In this document: positions 1-11,379 of the stretch, piece after piece
How the letters are laid out: each line of letters begins with the position of its first letter
How positions within the stretch are numbered: the stretch's first letter is position 1
DNA from: Dactylorhiza incarnata
Lineage: Eukaryota; Streptophyta; Magnoliopsida; Asparagales; Orchidaceae
Direction of reading: 5' to 3'
Assembly (NCBI GenBank): GCA_033032865.1
Contig: JAWHQI010000258.1
Coordinates: 992,001 to 1,056,000 of the forward strand
DNA: 64,000 nt
Notes under the pieces: model-generated
What the model was told of the DNA's origin: nothing
The model's input: the letters and a program-made list of their open reading frames with translations, nothing else
The model's database searches: none
Translations under genes and position numbers: made by a program

Positions 1-146
1 AGAAATACACCTCTCCTCTTCCGCAGCTTCTCCTCAGGTTTCTCTACACTACGAACCCTAGACCGAAAACAAGGTCTTTTATACCCAAAGTATAATCGTG
101 TTGAGTGTCCAGTGCACCTAACGCAGTCGTGCTCCACAAACTAACA
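1..146 (-). repeat. Element A 3' LTR, cut by the window edge
   Basis: On the minus strand this LTR begins TGTTAGTTTG at 146 and continues past base 1. It matches the 5' LTR at 20302-20572 over most of its length. It carries about 46 bases at roughly 66-111 that the 5' copy replaces with about 9 bases. Confidence 0.88.
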
Positions 147-159
147 ATCTCCCACTTGG
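147..159 (-). other. Element A polypurine tract
   Basis: On the minus strand the sequence CCAAGTGGGAGAT lies directly before the 3' LTR. This is the usual plus-strand primer context of plant Copia elements, and element B has almost the same tract. Confidence 0.8.
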
Positions 160-251
160 AGACTGACCAGTGATGATCCTCCGAGAGCGGCTCCCATCAA
201 ATATCTTCATAGCGGTGACAATGAAAGGCGGCGGGTGGCTCCACCTTGTCT

Positions 252-1628
252 TCAACCTTGAAGACCAACTGAAGCCAAGCAAAGCTTCAGTTTGTCCATG
301 TTCACACATTTTGTAAGCATGTCTGCTGGATTCTCCGAAGTGTGAATCTTCTCCAATGTTAGAACTCCATCTTCCAAAAGAGACCGGATGAAGTGGTATC
401 GCAACTGAATGTGTTTTGTCCTTGAATGAAATGCATCATTCTTTGCTAGATGAATGTCACTCATACTGTCACTATGCAACTTGCCATTCTTTTGCCCTTT
501 GCCCAGTTCCTTCATAAAGCTTTGCAGCCATATCATCTCCTTGCTTGCTTCAGTAATGGCAACATATTCAGCTTCAGTGCTAGAGAGAGCAACCGTCTTC
601 TGCAACCTGGAGATCCAACTAATTGTTGCACTCCCCAAAGTAAAGACATACCCAGTGGTACTCCTGCTGTCAGTATCTCCACCCATATCCGAGTCCACAT
701 ATCCATGTAGAGAGATCTTTGGGTCTCCAAAACAGAGAGAAGAGTCTGAAGTTCCCTTCAGGTACCTGAGTGCTTCCCAGTGTTGTTTACCTGGATTACT
801 CATGAATCTGCTGACGACTCTCACTGCATGTGCAATGTCTGGGCGAGTGCACACCATTGCATACATCATACTTCCTACTGCAGAAGCATAGGGGACTCTC
901 TCCATCATCTTTAGTTCTTCTTCTGATTTGGGTGACTGCTCTTTGAAGAGCCGAAAATGACTGGCCAAAGGTGTACTCACATCCTTTGCATCCTTAAGAT
1001 TGAATCTTTGAAGAACCCTTTCAATGTACTTTGATTGAGCCAGCTTCAAAGTCTTTGCACTCCAGTCACGTTCGATCCTCATGCCTAGGATCTGCTTAGC
1101 TTTGCCCAAATCTTTCATCTCAAACTCCTTAGACAATAGACCCTTCAAATGCTTGATTTCTCCTATGTCAGATCCTGCAATCAACATATCATCAACGTAC
1201 AAAAGGAGAATAATATAACTATTGTCAAAGTGTTTCAGATAAAAGCAATGATCTGCTTCGCATCTCGAGTACCCATTGTTTGACATGAACCTATCAAATT
1301 TCTTATACCATTGCCTTGGAGCCTGCTTCAAACAGCATAGGCTCCTCTTGAGTTTGCAGACCATTTCTTCTCTTCCATGCTCAACAAATCCCTCTGGTTG
1401 TAGCATGTACAGCTCTTCTTCCAAGTCACCATGCAAGAACTCTGTTTTCACATCCATTTGCTCCAAGTGCAAATTTTCCATTGCAACTATGCTTAGAACA
1501 ACCGGGATGGTGGTCATCTTCACCACCGGGGAGAAGATTTCAGTATAGTCCACCCCTTCTTTTCGTTGAAACCCTTTCACCACAAGTCTTGCCTTGTAAC
1601 GCTTGTTCCCACCTTGTTCTTCCTTCAA
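252..1628 (-). pseudogene. Element A reverse transcriptase and RNase H domain
   Basis: This open stretch of 458 codons covers most of the Copia reverse transcriptase and all of RNase H. Visible motifs are RYKARLVVKGF near the start, DVKTEFLHGDL, the catalytic YVDDML at about residues 143-148, TRPDIAHAV, and the RNase H landmarks DSDMGG, SSTEAEY and RTKHIQLRYHFIR. It ends with the CVNMDKLKLC type of tail close to the polypurine tract. The enzyme would copy element RNA into cDNA inside virus-like particles. The normal upstream continuation is cut off by an in-frame TGA just beyond 1628, where the family has Trp, so this is a relic and not an independent gene. Confidence 0.92.
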
Positions 1629-1685
1629 TCTGTAAACTCACTTGTTGTGAAGTGCCTTCTTACCCTTTGGGAGTTTGACTAAATC

Positions 1686-2108
1686 TCAGGTTTGATTTAG
1701 CATAAGAGAGCCCAGCTCTTCTTTCATGACCAACTCCCACTTAACAACATCTTCAGCTTTCACCGCTTCATTGAAGCACTCCGGTTCACCACCATCTGTC
1801 ATCAGCAAGTAATAGAGAGAGGGAGAGTACCTTTGGGTGGGTCGACTGACCCTGCCTGATTTTCGTACCTCCGTCGTAGGGGTATGTGGGCCCACCACTA
1901 CTTCATCTACTTCCTCTGCTCTTTCCTCTTCCTCTGCATGATCAGATTGTCAAACTTCCTAAACTTGCTCGCTGTTTCCGTCATACTCCACGAATTTTGG
2001 TGATTCCTCTAGAAACATTGATGCTTCTTCTAAAGTTTTGTTCTGGTTCCTGTACATCTCCCTTTCATTGAATATGACGTTCCTGCTCCTGATGAATTTC
2101 CTATTCTG
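1686..2108 (-). pseudogene. Element A linker between integrase and reverse transcriptase
   Basis: This part holds the end of integrase (motif KFIRSRNVIFNE), the acidic linker, and the conserved entry to RT (SGRVSRPTQRYSPSLYYLL, then EDVVKWELVMKEELGSL). It falls in two open pieces, about 1686-1898 and 1959-2108, separated by a disruption. The right end stops at the solo-LTR insertion, and the reading continues at 4538 beyond it. Confidence 0.85.
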
Positions 2109-2113
2109 GTAGT

Positions 2114-4532
2114 TGTCACAACCCGCATTTCCTTTATATATAAATATAACGTTAGAGTGAGAGAAAACACGTGTCATGATGTCACGCCGTGCAGGGGGCA
2201 ACTGCAGACATTCAGGCGGTTCTATCTTTACACTATTTTTATTAAAAGACATAAACTTTATGTTTAAAGCATAATTTAAGTTTGAAGGTTTCAAACACCG
2301 TGTCTTTCGGTTTCGTGGATCATCTAGTCCACAACCAAGAAAGTATAAATATACGCAACGGAAAAATACATATTATACTTTATGTCGTCCTACATGAACA
2401 TGAGAACTCACATAGCAAACTAATGACATGCACTTTCTAGATTTAGTATAGATATAAATGGAACTTTTACACGTTTCAAAATAGAGTGTTATTAGCTTGA
2501 AAAAATGTAATGCATGAACAAATATGCAACTTTACTTATATAAAAATATCTACTATGCAACCTAGTAAAAATCCTTCACAGAGAGCATTGCATTAACGGC
2601 AAACTAACAGTAGTAACATAAATGGCAAGTACAGACTAACACAAGAAGTTCATACTGTAGGCGTCAACAAACTGACACGAACCCAAAGTAATAAACAAAG
2701 TCAGAGAAAAACAACAACAACAACTACCTCTAAAAAGAGGGAAAAAGAAGCAGCCCAAAAAGGCTACAAGATCCTGACTTGCTCTGATCAACCGCTACTG
2801 GTCCAAACCTGAGGCATTCAAAGGAAAAAGAATGCCTCAGCACAAAGTCAATTCAACAAAAGTAAAGAGGGAGAACTTACCAAGCTCAAGAGGGTTACCA
2901 ACCCAACAAGAAACTCAGTTGTAACACAATAACAATCAAAGTAAAGAGATCTTAGCATCCAAACCGGGAAAAACTTGCATGAAATATAGTCAAAGTTAAA
3001 TAATAACATCCAAGCAGGAAGGAGAGTGACGAATTTGCTCAAGAAGTGAATCATTAACCCAACCAAAAGACGATATTGAGGCGGTGACTATCTTTCCAAC
3101 ACAAACCATCAGACCAAAACATCCAAGGAACAAAAGGTCCTGCGGCGGTGTGGTTATGCCCACACAACCAACAGTCTACATGTCCAAGGAAGAAAAACAG
3201 GCGCTGTGGTGGTGGCCACTTGTCCAACTCAACCAACAGTCCAAAAACAATCGACTGGGTGTAGTGATTCACAAACATCTTGACCAAGTCTGGCATCACA
3301 GAAAAACTTAGAAAAAATCAAAGGGAAACCACCTTCACAATGAATTCGTCGAAAGCACTCGACAAATCCTAAGAATACTCGACGAATTCGTCAAAACTAC
3401 TCGACGAATTCACTTAGATTATTCGACGAAAAACTCTGCTCAGTCGACGAATTCCTTCTAACCTCCTGAGGGATTTAGGCTAAGCTACTCGGCGTATTAC
3501 ACGAAAGGATTCGGCGAATTCGTCGAAACTACTCGACGAATTTACCTTTTACTCGACGAATTAACTTAGAGAAATGGCCGCTACACAAATTGTTAACGAC
3601 GACGAAATCGTCAATACTACTCGACGAATTCGTCGACAATACTCGACGAATTTACCTAGCTACTCGACAGATTCTAACAACTACTCGGCAAAATTCTGCT
3701 AATAAATCAAAATTATCTAGGTAGAAATCTATCTACGATTAATAGAAAAGGAGGGGGGGGGGGGGGTAGAAGGAGATGTGAAGAGAGAACATAGCAAGGG
3801 GGAATAGACCACCACTCGCCTCAAACCTTCCGATCACCGGCCTCCACGCACACCACGCCAAGGATCGGCCAAATGAATACTCCTACGAACAACTTCTAAA
3901 ACTTTAGAACGAAAAACAAGGCTTAGGGCCAAACACTTCAACGTAAAAAACCCACGAAATCGAAAATACTCACAGCACACACAAAGATCTCGGCGATAGC
4001 TTTCCAAATCTATATTTAGACGAAGATTTCGTCCAATAGAACTCTCGCGGCGGCCAATGAAACCTCCAAGGGAGTCGCGACCTTCACGATCTCTCGCTCT
4101 GGCTTGGCGGAAACGGAAAGAAGAAGAAAAAGGAAAACCTAATTTCCTAAGATTATCCTTTTATATGAAATTTAAGAAATTAAATAATTATTATCATTTA
4201 AAATGAGTTAAATCCTTTACTTAACGATTTGAACTACGACCAACCCGTATTTTGACGAAATTCGCCCCGAAGGCAAATACTGGTCCTCCGAACCCAACAG
4301 CGAAGTCGAAATCAGAGTTCGACGAGCCGATTACGAGTTATAATTTAATTAACATAATTTACAACAACGAAACTTGACAATTTCGTTTAAATTAATTATT
4401 TTAGATTTTCTAATCTCAAAATTTTCTACACTTTGGCAAAACCCGCTAACTTCACGTTAACATAACGCCATTACATCATTATTACGCTGAAATATTATTT
4501 AATTAAATTATCGAAAATTCAGGGGCGTTACA
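2114..4532 (-). mobile_element. Solo LTR, 2.4 kb, Ty3-like, inside element A
   Basis: On the minus strand it begins TGTAACGCCCC at 4532 and ends GGGTTGTGACA at 2114. It is flanked by the exact 5-bp duplication GTAGT at 2109-2113 and 4533-4537. There is no coding sequence inside, so a solo LTR left by LTR-LTR recombination is the simplest reading. The TGTAACG start and the length suggest a Ty3 element, but the lineage is an inference. It contains a G14 run at 3753-3766 and a cluster of ACTCGACGAATTC motifs at 3340-3700. Confidence 0.9.
3340..3700. repeat. Dispersed CTCGACGAATTCGTCG motif cluster
   Basis: About a dozen copies of the core ACTCGACGAATT, many extended to the near-palindrome CGACGAATTCGTCG, lie at irregular spacing in the middle of the solo LTR. 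Spacing is too uneven for a simple tandem array. Decayed versions such as ACTCGGCAAA are mixed in. Confidence 0.8.
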
Positions 4533-4537
4533 GTAGT

Positions 4538-5414
4538 CCCAAAATTTGTACCCAAATTCATTTGAGTCGTAGCCAACAAAAGTACACTTCTTGGACTTTG
4601 CATCAAACTTACTTCTGGATCCTGCATCAACATGAACGTAAGCTGTACAACCAAAAACCTTCAAGTGAGAAAATTTTACCGCTTTTCCACTCCATGCTTC
4701 TTCAGGTAAGTCTTCCTTCAGTGGAACTGAAGGTCCACGATTTATCAGGTAAACAACGGTGTTAACTGCATCGGCCCAAACCTGTGTTGGCAAACTGGCA
4801 TGTAACCTCATACTCCTAGCACGTTCTGTGATAGTCCTGTTCATACGCTCTGCTACGCCATTCTGTTGTGGCGTCCTTGGAACAGTGTATTCACGTCTTA
4901 TTCTTGCTTTGGCACAAAACTCCTTGAACTCTGAGTCACAGTACTCACCACCATTATCAGATCTAAGACATTTCAGCTTTAGACCTGTCTCATTTTCAAC
5001 CATAGCCAACCAGGTTTTGAAAATAGAAAAAACATCATACTTATGCTTTAAGAAATATACCCAAACCTTCCCCGTGCTGTCGTCGATGAAGGTAACGAAG
5101 TAAGAAGAGCCACCAAGTGAGTTAACAGCAGCAGGCCCCCTCACATCAGTGTGAACTAACTCCAGTCTTTGAGTTTTTAACTTTCTTCCAGCATTTGAGA
5201 AACTCACTCTTCTTTGCTTGCCGAAAATGCAGTCTTCACAGAAGTCCAAATTAACGGACTTCAAACCAGCAAGTTTACCATTTGAGATGAAGGACTTCAT
5301 CCCCTTCTCACTCATATGCCTGGGTCTGTTGTGCCATAGTTCTGCATCATCATCCGTCTTTGTTATAGAGATAGAATCAGATTCCTTGTTGATAACGGAT
5401 AAGGTACATTCCAA
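4538..5414 (-). pseudogene. Element A integrase (gag-pre-integrase and core)
   Basis: This is an open stretch with the Copia integrase layout. The zinc-binding part has a His remnant in LWHNRPRHMSEKGM and the pair CEDCIFGKQ. The catalytic core follows, with HTDVRGP, FIDDSTGKVWVYFL, SDNGGEY and TPQQNGVAERMNRTI, and then the GYDSNEFGYKFWDY end. Its role is insertion of the cDNA into the chromosome. The domain is cut on the left by the solo LTR and on the right by element B, and the flanking protease lies beyond B at 11070-11370. Confidence 0.92.
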
Positions 5415-5423
5415 GGTCCTTAG

Positions 5424-6165
5424 TGTTTTGGTTTGGTCCTGATCTGGACCGGTTCATTTGAACCGGTCTAGGGCTTCTTTGAAAGCATCGCACAGGAGCA
5501 GCCGGTTATTCTAATTCCTCGATCCCGATAGCGAGAGAAAGGGAGCGAGAGCAGGAGGGGGCGACTTGGAGGCGTTTCTTGAAGCAGGATCGGCAGGCGT
5601 CGGCGTCGAGGATCGTGGAGAAGCCTTCGACAACAGAGTTCGTGGCGGGCTTGCAGCATTCGGCGATCTTGGAGCTGCCGACCGGGAAGTAGAGCCGCAT
5701 CAGCGATCTTGGAGCAGCCGACCGGGAAGTAGATCCTCACCGCGATCTTGGAGCTTCCCATTTCTTCCTCCTGAAGAAGGAGATATCTCTCTCCTTAGTG
5801 TTCCAGCCCTCTTTACGGCTACGATCCGTAGCCGAGGTTTCGCACCCTCTCAAACCCTTCACCTCCTACTGTACTTTCTTGTATTCTAGGGGAGCATTGA
5901 GGTATTAGCCAAGTAGTGGCTAAGCAATGCTCGCTAGTCTCTGTGATGAATGCATGTAGGAGTGTTTCGTAGTATTGGCCGGTAGAGGGCCAAGCGGAGC
6001 ACATAATCCTCTCTTTATTATTGCACTGTATTATTGTGGTGATAGGTTATTGCTTGGGTTTTATTCCCCATGAGGGTTTCCCAAGCTTTGTTAATATAAA
6101 GCAAATTGTGAAATTGTGTTTGCCGCTGCGATTAGCGTTGCTTCAATTTACCCGCAATCCTAACA
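5424..6165 (+). repeat. Element B 5' LTR
   Basis: It starts TGTTTTGGTTTGG and ends CAATCCTAACA. A roughly 45-bp segment containing GATCTTGGAGC and GACCGGGAAGTAG is repeated about three times at 5660-5760. Open frames crossing the LTR have no homologue that I recognise and are not called genes. Confidence 0.95.
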
Positions 6166-6167
6166 AG

Positions 6168-6179
6168 TGGTATCAGAGC
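6168..6179 (+). other. Element B primer-binding site
   Basis: TGGTATCAGAGC, two bases after the 5' LTR, is complementary to the 3' end of plant initiator tRNA-Met. It is the standard minus-strand primer site of Copia elements. Confidence 0.92.
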
Positions 6180-6348
6180 CAGGTTCAGGACCAGCGATTG
6201 ATTTATTCGGGTTTGCGGTCTAGTGCGGTAGGTGACGACCATCGGTCCGCTCCCTATCCTCTGTGATCACAATCTTTGAAACAATCAGCTCTAAGATCAG
6301 TGCAAGGATTTGCGGGTACTCAGCTTGAGTGGGAGCAGTCAACCAGCT

Positions 6349-7923
6349 ATGGAAGAGGGGAAGGTGAAAATTGACAAGTTCGATGGGAAGAACTTTGGGT
6401 TTTGGAAAATGCAGATGGAGGATTATCTGTATCGGCGGGATCTCTATTTGCCCCTTGGAGGGAAGAAAGAAAAGTCGGAAGACATGGACGACAAGAAGTG
6501 GGAGGTGTTGGATCGCAAAGCTCTTGGGGCGATTAGACTGACTTTGTCGTCATCCGTAGCCTTCAACATATCCAAGGAGAAGACTACAGAAGATGTCATG
6601 GCGGCTCTGATGCGGATGTATGAGAAGCCCTCTGCATCAAACAAGGTATTCCTTATGAGACGGTTACTGAATATGCAGAAGACTGAAGGAAAATCTATGA
6701 CTGAGCATTTGAATGACTTCAATGCTATCACGGGTCAGTTAGAATCAATTGGACTGACTTTTGAGAATGAGATGTTAGCTGTGTTGATTTTGTCAAGCCT
6801 ACCTGACAGTTGGGATAGTCTTGTTATGGCAGTTAGCAATTCATCTGGATCCAATCCCTTAAAATTTGAGGATGTGGTCGGTGTTCTCTTGAGTGAGGAC
6901 ACAAGGAGAAGGAACAACTCAACTGGCAGCAGTTCTGGTGGTGCCCTTAATGTTGGAGAACGGGGAAGGTCTTCAAAAAGAGGTGACACCAAATGGAAGG
7001 GACGATCTAAGTCCAAGCGAAGTCAATCAAGAGGTGCAGTGGTATGTTGGAACTGCCAAAAGAAAGGTCATGTGAAGCGCGATTGCAAGGCGCCGAAGAA
7101 AGAAAAAGAGAAGGGTGACAAGGAATCAGTGAATCTGACTATGCGGGATGAATCATCTGATGATGCCTTAGTTCTTTCATGTACTACGAAATGTGACTCT
7201 TGGGTTCTTGACTCAGGTGCATCGTTCCATGCTTCCTCCAACCGTCAGTATTTCCTAAGCTATGAGAAAGGAAATTTTGGCAAGGTTTACCTTGGTGATG
7301 ATGAGCCATGTGAGATTGTTGGAAGGGGAGAAGTGAACATATGTCTTGCTGATGGGTCTAACTTGAAATTAAAACATGTGAGACATGTTCCCAAGTTGGC
7401 TAGAAATCTTGTATCCGTGAGTCAACTTTCTGATGAAGGGTGCATCACTATGTTTGGTAGTGATTCATGGAAGATCAGCAAGGGATCCATGGTCATGGCT
7501 AAGGGAAAGAGAGAGGGTACTCTCTATCTGATATCTACTGAAGGAGATATCAGCGTTGCCACATCAAAGGTCGATGTTAGTGTTTGGCACCAACGACTTG
7601 GACACATGAGTGAGAAGGGCATGAAGATGATGGTTGCAAAGGATAAGTTGGATGAACTATCCTCAGTCGACTTACCTTTCTGTGAAGGTTGTGTCTTTGG
7701 AAAGCAAAAGAAAGTGAGCTTTTCAAAAGGAAAGGGAACACTGAAACCAAACAAGTTGGATCTTGTTCATACAGATGTGTGGGGACCTTCAAAGGTGCAC
7801 TATATTAGTGGCTCTCAGTACTATGTCACATTCATCGATGACTCTACCAGGAAGCTTTGGGTTTACTTTCTGAAAACAAATCTGATGTCTTTGAAGTTTT
7901 CAAAAAGTGGAAAAGTTTGGTAG
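6349..7923 (+). pseudogene. Element B gag, protease and N-terminal integrase
   Basis: The likely start is the ATG at 6349 (MEEGKVKIDKFDGKNFGFW), which matches the usual Copia gag start; the frame is open from 6310. Gag runs to the CCHC knuckle CWNCQKKGHVKRDC beginning at 7045. The protease has the active-site triad DSG at 7210-7218 in WVLDSGASFHA. The integrase zinc module (WHQRLGHMSEKGM, then CEGCVFGKQ) and the first catalytic Asp (HTDVWGP) follow. Around 7870-7880, after WVYFL, the frame slips and a stop appears at about 7921. A one-base loss in an A-run is the simplest explanation. Confidence 0.94.
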
Positions 7924-9275
7924 AAACTGAAACAGGTTTAAAGTTGAAGTGTTTAAGATCTGATAATGGTGGCGAGTACTGTAGTAAAGAGTTTGAAGAA
8001 TATTGTGCTATGAATGGCATTAGAAGGGAGAAGACAGTCTCAGGCACACCGCAACAAAATGGTGTGGCAGAACGTATGAACAGGACCATAGCCGAACGTG
8101 CTAGGAGCATGAGGTTGAATGCAGGCTTGCCAAAGAAGTTCTGGGCTGAAGCGGTTAATACAACCGCTTACTTGATCAATAGAGGCCCATCAACGGCCAT
8201 TGATTGCAGGTTGCCTGAAGAAGCTTGGACCGGAAAGCAAGTGAATCTTACACACTTGCGGATATTTGGGTGCACCGCTTATGCCCATGTAGATGCTGAG
8301 AGCAGATCAAAGTTGGATCCAAAATCTAAGGTCTGCACCTTCTTGGGTTATGGTGGCACCAACTTTGGCTACAAGCTATGGGACAATGTAAGTCTGAAGG
8401 CATTCAGGAGTAGGAATGTGATCTTTAATGAGAATATGATATATAAAGATTAGATCAAGGAACAAGACAGGCATGAGGAGCCTATGTCTGTTGAACTTGA
8501 TGATACTCCTAGCGAGTTGAGAAATCAAGGATCTGAGCATTTTGGCGAAGACATTGAGCATACTGACACTCATGAAAATATTGAAGTGGAGCCCATCACT
8601 CCACCCATTGCTACCCGACGTCCTAGACGGACTATTACTGCTCCAACACGTTTCTCCCCATCTCTTTACTATCTTCTTCTAACAGATAATGGCGAGCCCA
8701 GTTGTTATGAAGAAGCCATACAAGTTGCAGAGAAGGATGAATGGAAAAGTGCTATGGATGATGAGATGGATTCTCTATCCATTAATCAGACATGGGATTT
8801 GGTTAAACTTCCGACTGGGAAGAATGCTATTCAAAATAAATGGCTATATAGATTGAAGCATGAGCATGACGGGTCTTATAGGTATAAGGCCAGACTTGTT
8901 GTGAAGGGATTCCAACAGAAGGCAGGAATCGACTTCACTGAGATTTTCTCTCCTGTGGTGAATCTATCTACTATTAGGACTGTTCTAAGTATTGTTGCTG
9001 CTGAGGATCTCCACTTAGAACAGTTGGATGTAAAAACGGCGTTCCTTCATGGTGACTTGGAGGAAGACATTTATATGCTTCAACCACAAGGCTATATAAA
9101 AGCAGGAAAGGAAAATTTGGTGTGTAAGTTGAAGAAGAGCCTCTATGGGCTCAAACAGGCACCAAGACAGTGGTATATGAAGTTTGACAGGTTCATACGA
9201 AAGAACGAGTACACTCGTTGTCATTCAGACCATTGTTGTTACTTTAGGAAGTTGAAGGGTTCCTACATCATATAG
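7880..9275 (+). pseudogene. Element B integrase core and N-terminal reverse transcriptase
   Basis: In the shifted frame the integrase resumes with SDNGGEY, TPQQNGVAERMNRT and GCTAYAHVDAESRSK. A TAG codon at about 8451-8453 interrupts the linker after FNENMIYKD. The same frame continues into the RT entry (RFSPSLYYLLLTD), RYKARLVVKGFQ, DVKTAFLHGDLEEDIYM and YGLKQAPRQWYMKFD. A second TAG at 9273-9275 falls two codons before the catalytic YVDD. These breaks make the copy non-functional. Confidence 0.93.
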
Positions 9276-10253
9276 CTTTTATATGTTGATGATATGTTAG
9301 TGGCAAGCTCTAACATGGAGGAGATCAAATATTTGAAGAGGCAAATGGCAAAAGAATTCTCTATGAAGGATTTGGGCCCTGCAAAGCAAATCCTAGGACT
9401 GAGGATTGAACGGGATAGGCTAAATAGAGTACTGAAGTTGTGTCAGAGGGACTACATTCAGAAGGTGTTGAAAAGGTTCAACATGGAGAATGTCAAGCCT
9501 GTAGCTACCCCTTTAGCAGGTCACTTCAGAAGTATCTCTAAAAGGCACAGTCCAAAGTCTCAGAGCGAGAGAGAGAAAATGGCGAAGGTTCCATATGCAT
9601 CTGCTGTGGGGAGCCTCATGTATGTCATGATTTGCACCAGACCCGACATTGCCCATGCAGTGAGAGTTGTGAGCAGGTATAAGTCCGATCCAGGACAAGA
9701 GCATTGGAATGTTGTGAAGTGGATAATGAGATATCTTGCGGGCACTAAAGATATGGTGTTGTGTTACTCAGGCACAAAAGTCCACTTGCAAGGATATGTT
9801 GACTCTGATTTAGCAGGGGAGGTCGATGACAGTAAGAGTACCACGGGCTATGTGTTTACTCTTGGGAGTGCTGCCATTACTTGGATGTCAAGGCTGCAGA
9901 AAGTTGTTGCCCTGTCAACAACGGAAGCTGAATATATTGCTGCATCTGAGGCCAGCAAGGAGTTGATATGGCTGCAAGGATTACTGAAGGAGTTTGGTTC
10001 TGAGCAAGTCGGTTGCAGCCTATTCAGTGACAGTCAGAGCGTCATTCACTTGGCTAAAAATTCAGCTTTTCATTCTAGAACCAAGCACATCCGACATCGA
10101 TATCATCACATGCGTTCCTTGATTGAAGAGGGCGCATTCAAATTGGAGAAAATACATACAGATGACAACCCAGCTGATATGTTTACAAAGATTGTACGCG
10201 GTGAGAAAATGGAGTTTTGCTCAAACTCCATTGGGTTGATTATTACTAGATAA
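9276..10253 (+). pseudogene. Element B C-terminal reverse transcriptase and RNase H
   Basis: It begins LLYVDDMLVASS, with the catalytic YVDD at 9282-9293, in the same frame as the preceding segment. MKDLGPAKQILGLRIERD, TRPDIAHAVRVVSRY, the RNase H motifs DSDLAGEVDDSKSTTGYVF, STTEAEYIAASEA and SQSVIHLAKN, and RTKHIRHRYHHMRSL follow. The stop TAA at 10251-10253 is the genuine polyprotein end, about 60 bases before the polypurine tract. Confidence 0.94.
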
Positions 10254-10311
10254 CTAGTATTGCCACCATGATTTGCAGTGCAAAAGTGTTGTACGTGAGA
10301 GGATCAGTCCC

Positions 10312-10322
10312 AAGTGGGAGAT
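10312..10322 (+). other. Element B polypurine tract
   Basis: AAGTGGGAGAT lies directly before the 3' LTR. It is the plus-strand primer site, nearly identical to that of element A. Confidence 0.85.
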
Positions 10323-11064
10323 TGTTTTGGTTTGGTCCTGATCTGGACCGGTTCATTTGAACCAGTCTAGGGCTTCTTTGAAAGCATCGCACAGGAGCAG
10401 CCGGTTATTCTAATTCCTCGATCCCGATAGCGAGAGAAAGGGAGCGAGAGCAGGAGGGGGAGACTTGGAGGCGTTTCTTGAAGCAGGATCGGCAGGCGTC
10501 GGCGTCGAGGATCGTGGAGAAGCCTTTGACAACAGAGTTCATGGCGGGCTTGCAGCATTCCGCGATCTTGGAGCTGCCGACCGGGAAGTAGAACCGCATC
10601 AGCGATCTTGGAGCAGCCGACCGGGAAGTAGATCCGCACCGCGATCTTGGAGCTTCCCATTTCTTCCTCCTGAAGAAGGAGATATCTCTCTCCTTAGTGT
10701 TCCAGCCCTCTTTACGGCTACGATCCGTAGCCGAGGTTTCGCACCCTCTCAAACCCTTCACCTCCTACTGTACTTTCTTGTATTCTAGGGGAGCATTGAG
10801 GTATTAGCCAAGTAGTGGCTAAGCAATGCTCGCTAGTCTCTGTGATGAATGCATGTAGGAGTGTTTCGTAGTATTGGCCGGTAGAGGGTCAAGCGGAGTA
10901 CATAGTCCTCTCTTTATTATTGCACTGTATTATTATGGTGGCAGGTTATTGCTTGGGTTTTATTCCCCATGAGGGTTTCCCAAGCTTTGTTAATATAAAG
11001 CAAATTGTGAAATTTTGTTTGCCGCTGCGATTAGCGTTGCTTCAATTTACCCGCAATCCTAACA
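10323..11064 (+). repeat. Element B 3' LTR
   Basis: This is 742 bp, the same length as the 5' copy with no indels seen. About 14 substitutions were counted by eye, most of them transitions. It is followed by the target duplication CTTAG at 11065-11069. Confidence 0.95.
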
Positions 11065-11069
11065 CTTAG

Positions 11070-11370
11070 CTCGAGCAACGACCATTGAACCCTTAGTGGT
11101 CTTCCAGGTCTTATCGCCAAAAGATGCAAAGGTACCCTGTTTTGCAAGTTGACTGACCGAGATTAGATTTCTCCCCAAACATGGTACGTACCTCACATCC
11201 GTAAGACTAAATACGGATCCATTCGGTAGACGAGTATCCACGTCTCTCTTGTCGGTGATATCACATGCTTGGTTGTTTCCCAAGTAGACTTTTCCCAGAT
11301 CCCCTTCAGTGAAGTTTTTGAAGCTACTCCTATTTGGGCATGCATGAAAAGACGCTCCTGAATCAACCAC
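11070..11370 (-). pseudogene. Element A protease segment
   Basis: The motif VVDSGASFHAC marks the aspartic protease. The stretch continues GDLGKVYLGNNQACDITD, VRYVPCLGRNLISVSQL and WKTTKGSMVVA. An in-frame TAG lies one codon before VVDSG. The left end stops at the element B target site and the reading resumes at 5414. Confidence 0.9.
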
Positions 11371-11379
11371 CTAGGACTC

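Larger units (their letters stand above)
5424..11064 (+). mobile_element. Element B: full-length Ty1/Copia (Tork-like) retrotransposon
   Basis: It has two 742-bp LTRs (5424-6165 and 10323-11064), a tRNA-Met type primer-binding site, gag-pol in Copia order, and a polypurine tract. Exact 5-bp duplications CTTAG lie at 5419-5423 and 11065-11069. It was inserted into element A between protease and integrase, in the opposite orientation. The LTRs differ at about 14 positions by eye (near 2 percent), so it is fairly young. One frameshift and two in-frame TAG codons break gag-pol, so this copy could not move by itself. Confidence 0.96.

Noticed and set aside
5468..5889. Small genes in the element B LTRs (repeated at 10367-10788)
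   Set aside because: Same frames in both LTRs, spanning the LTR regulatory region; no domain.
6168..6179. tRNA gene at TGGTATCAGAGC sites
   Set aside because: Only the 12-base complement of tRNA-Met is present, as a primer site, not a cloverleaf.
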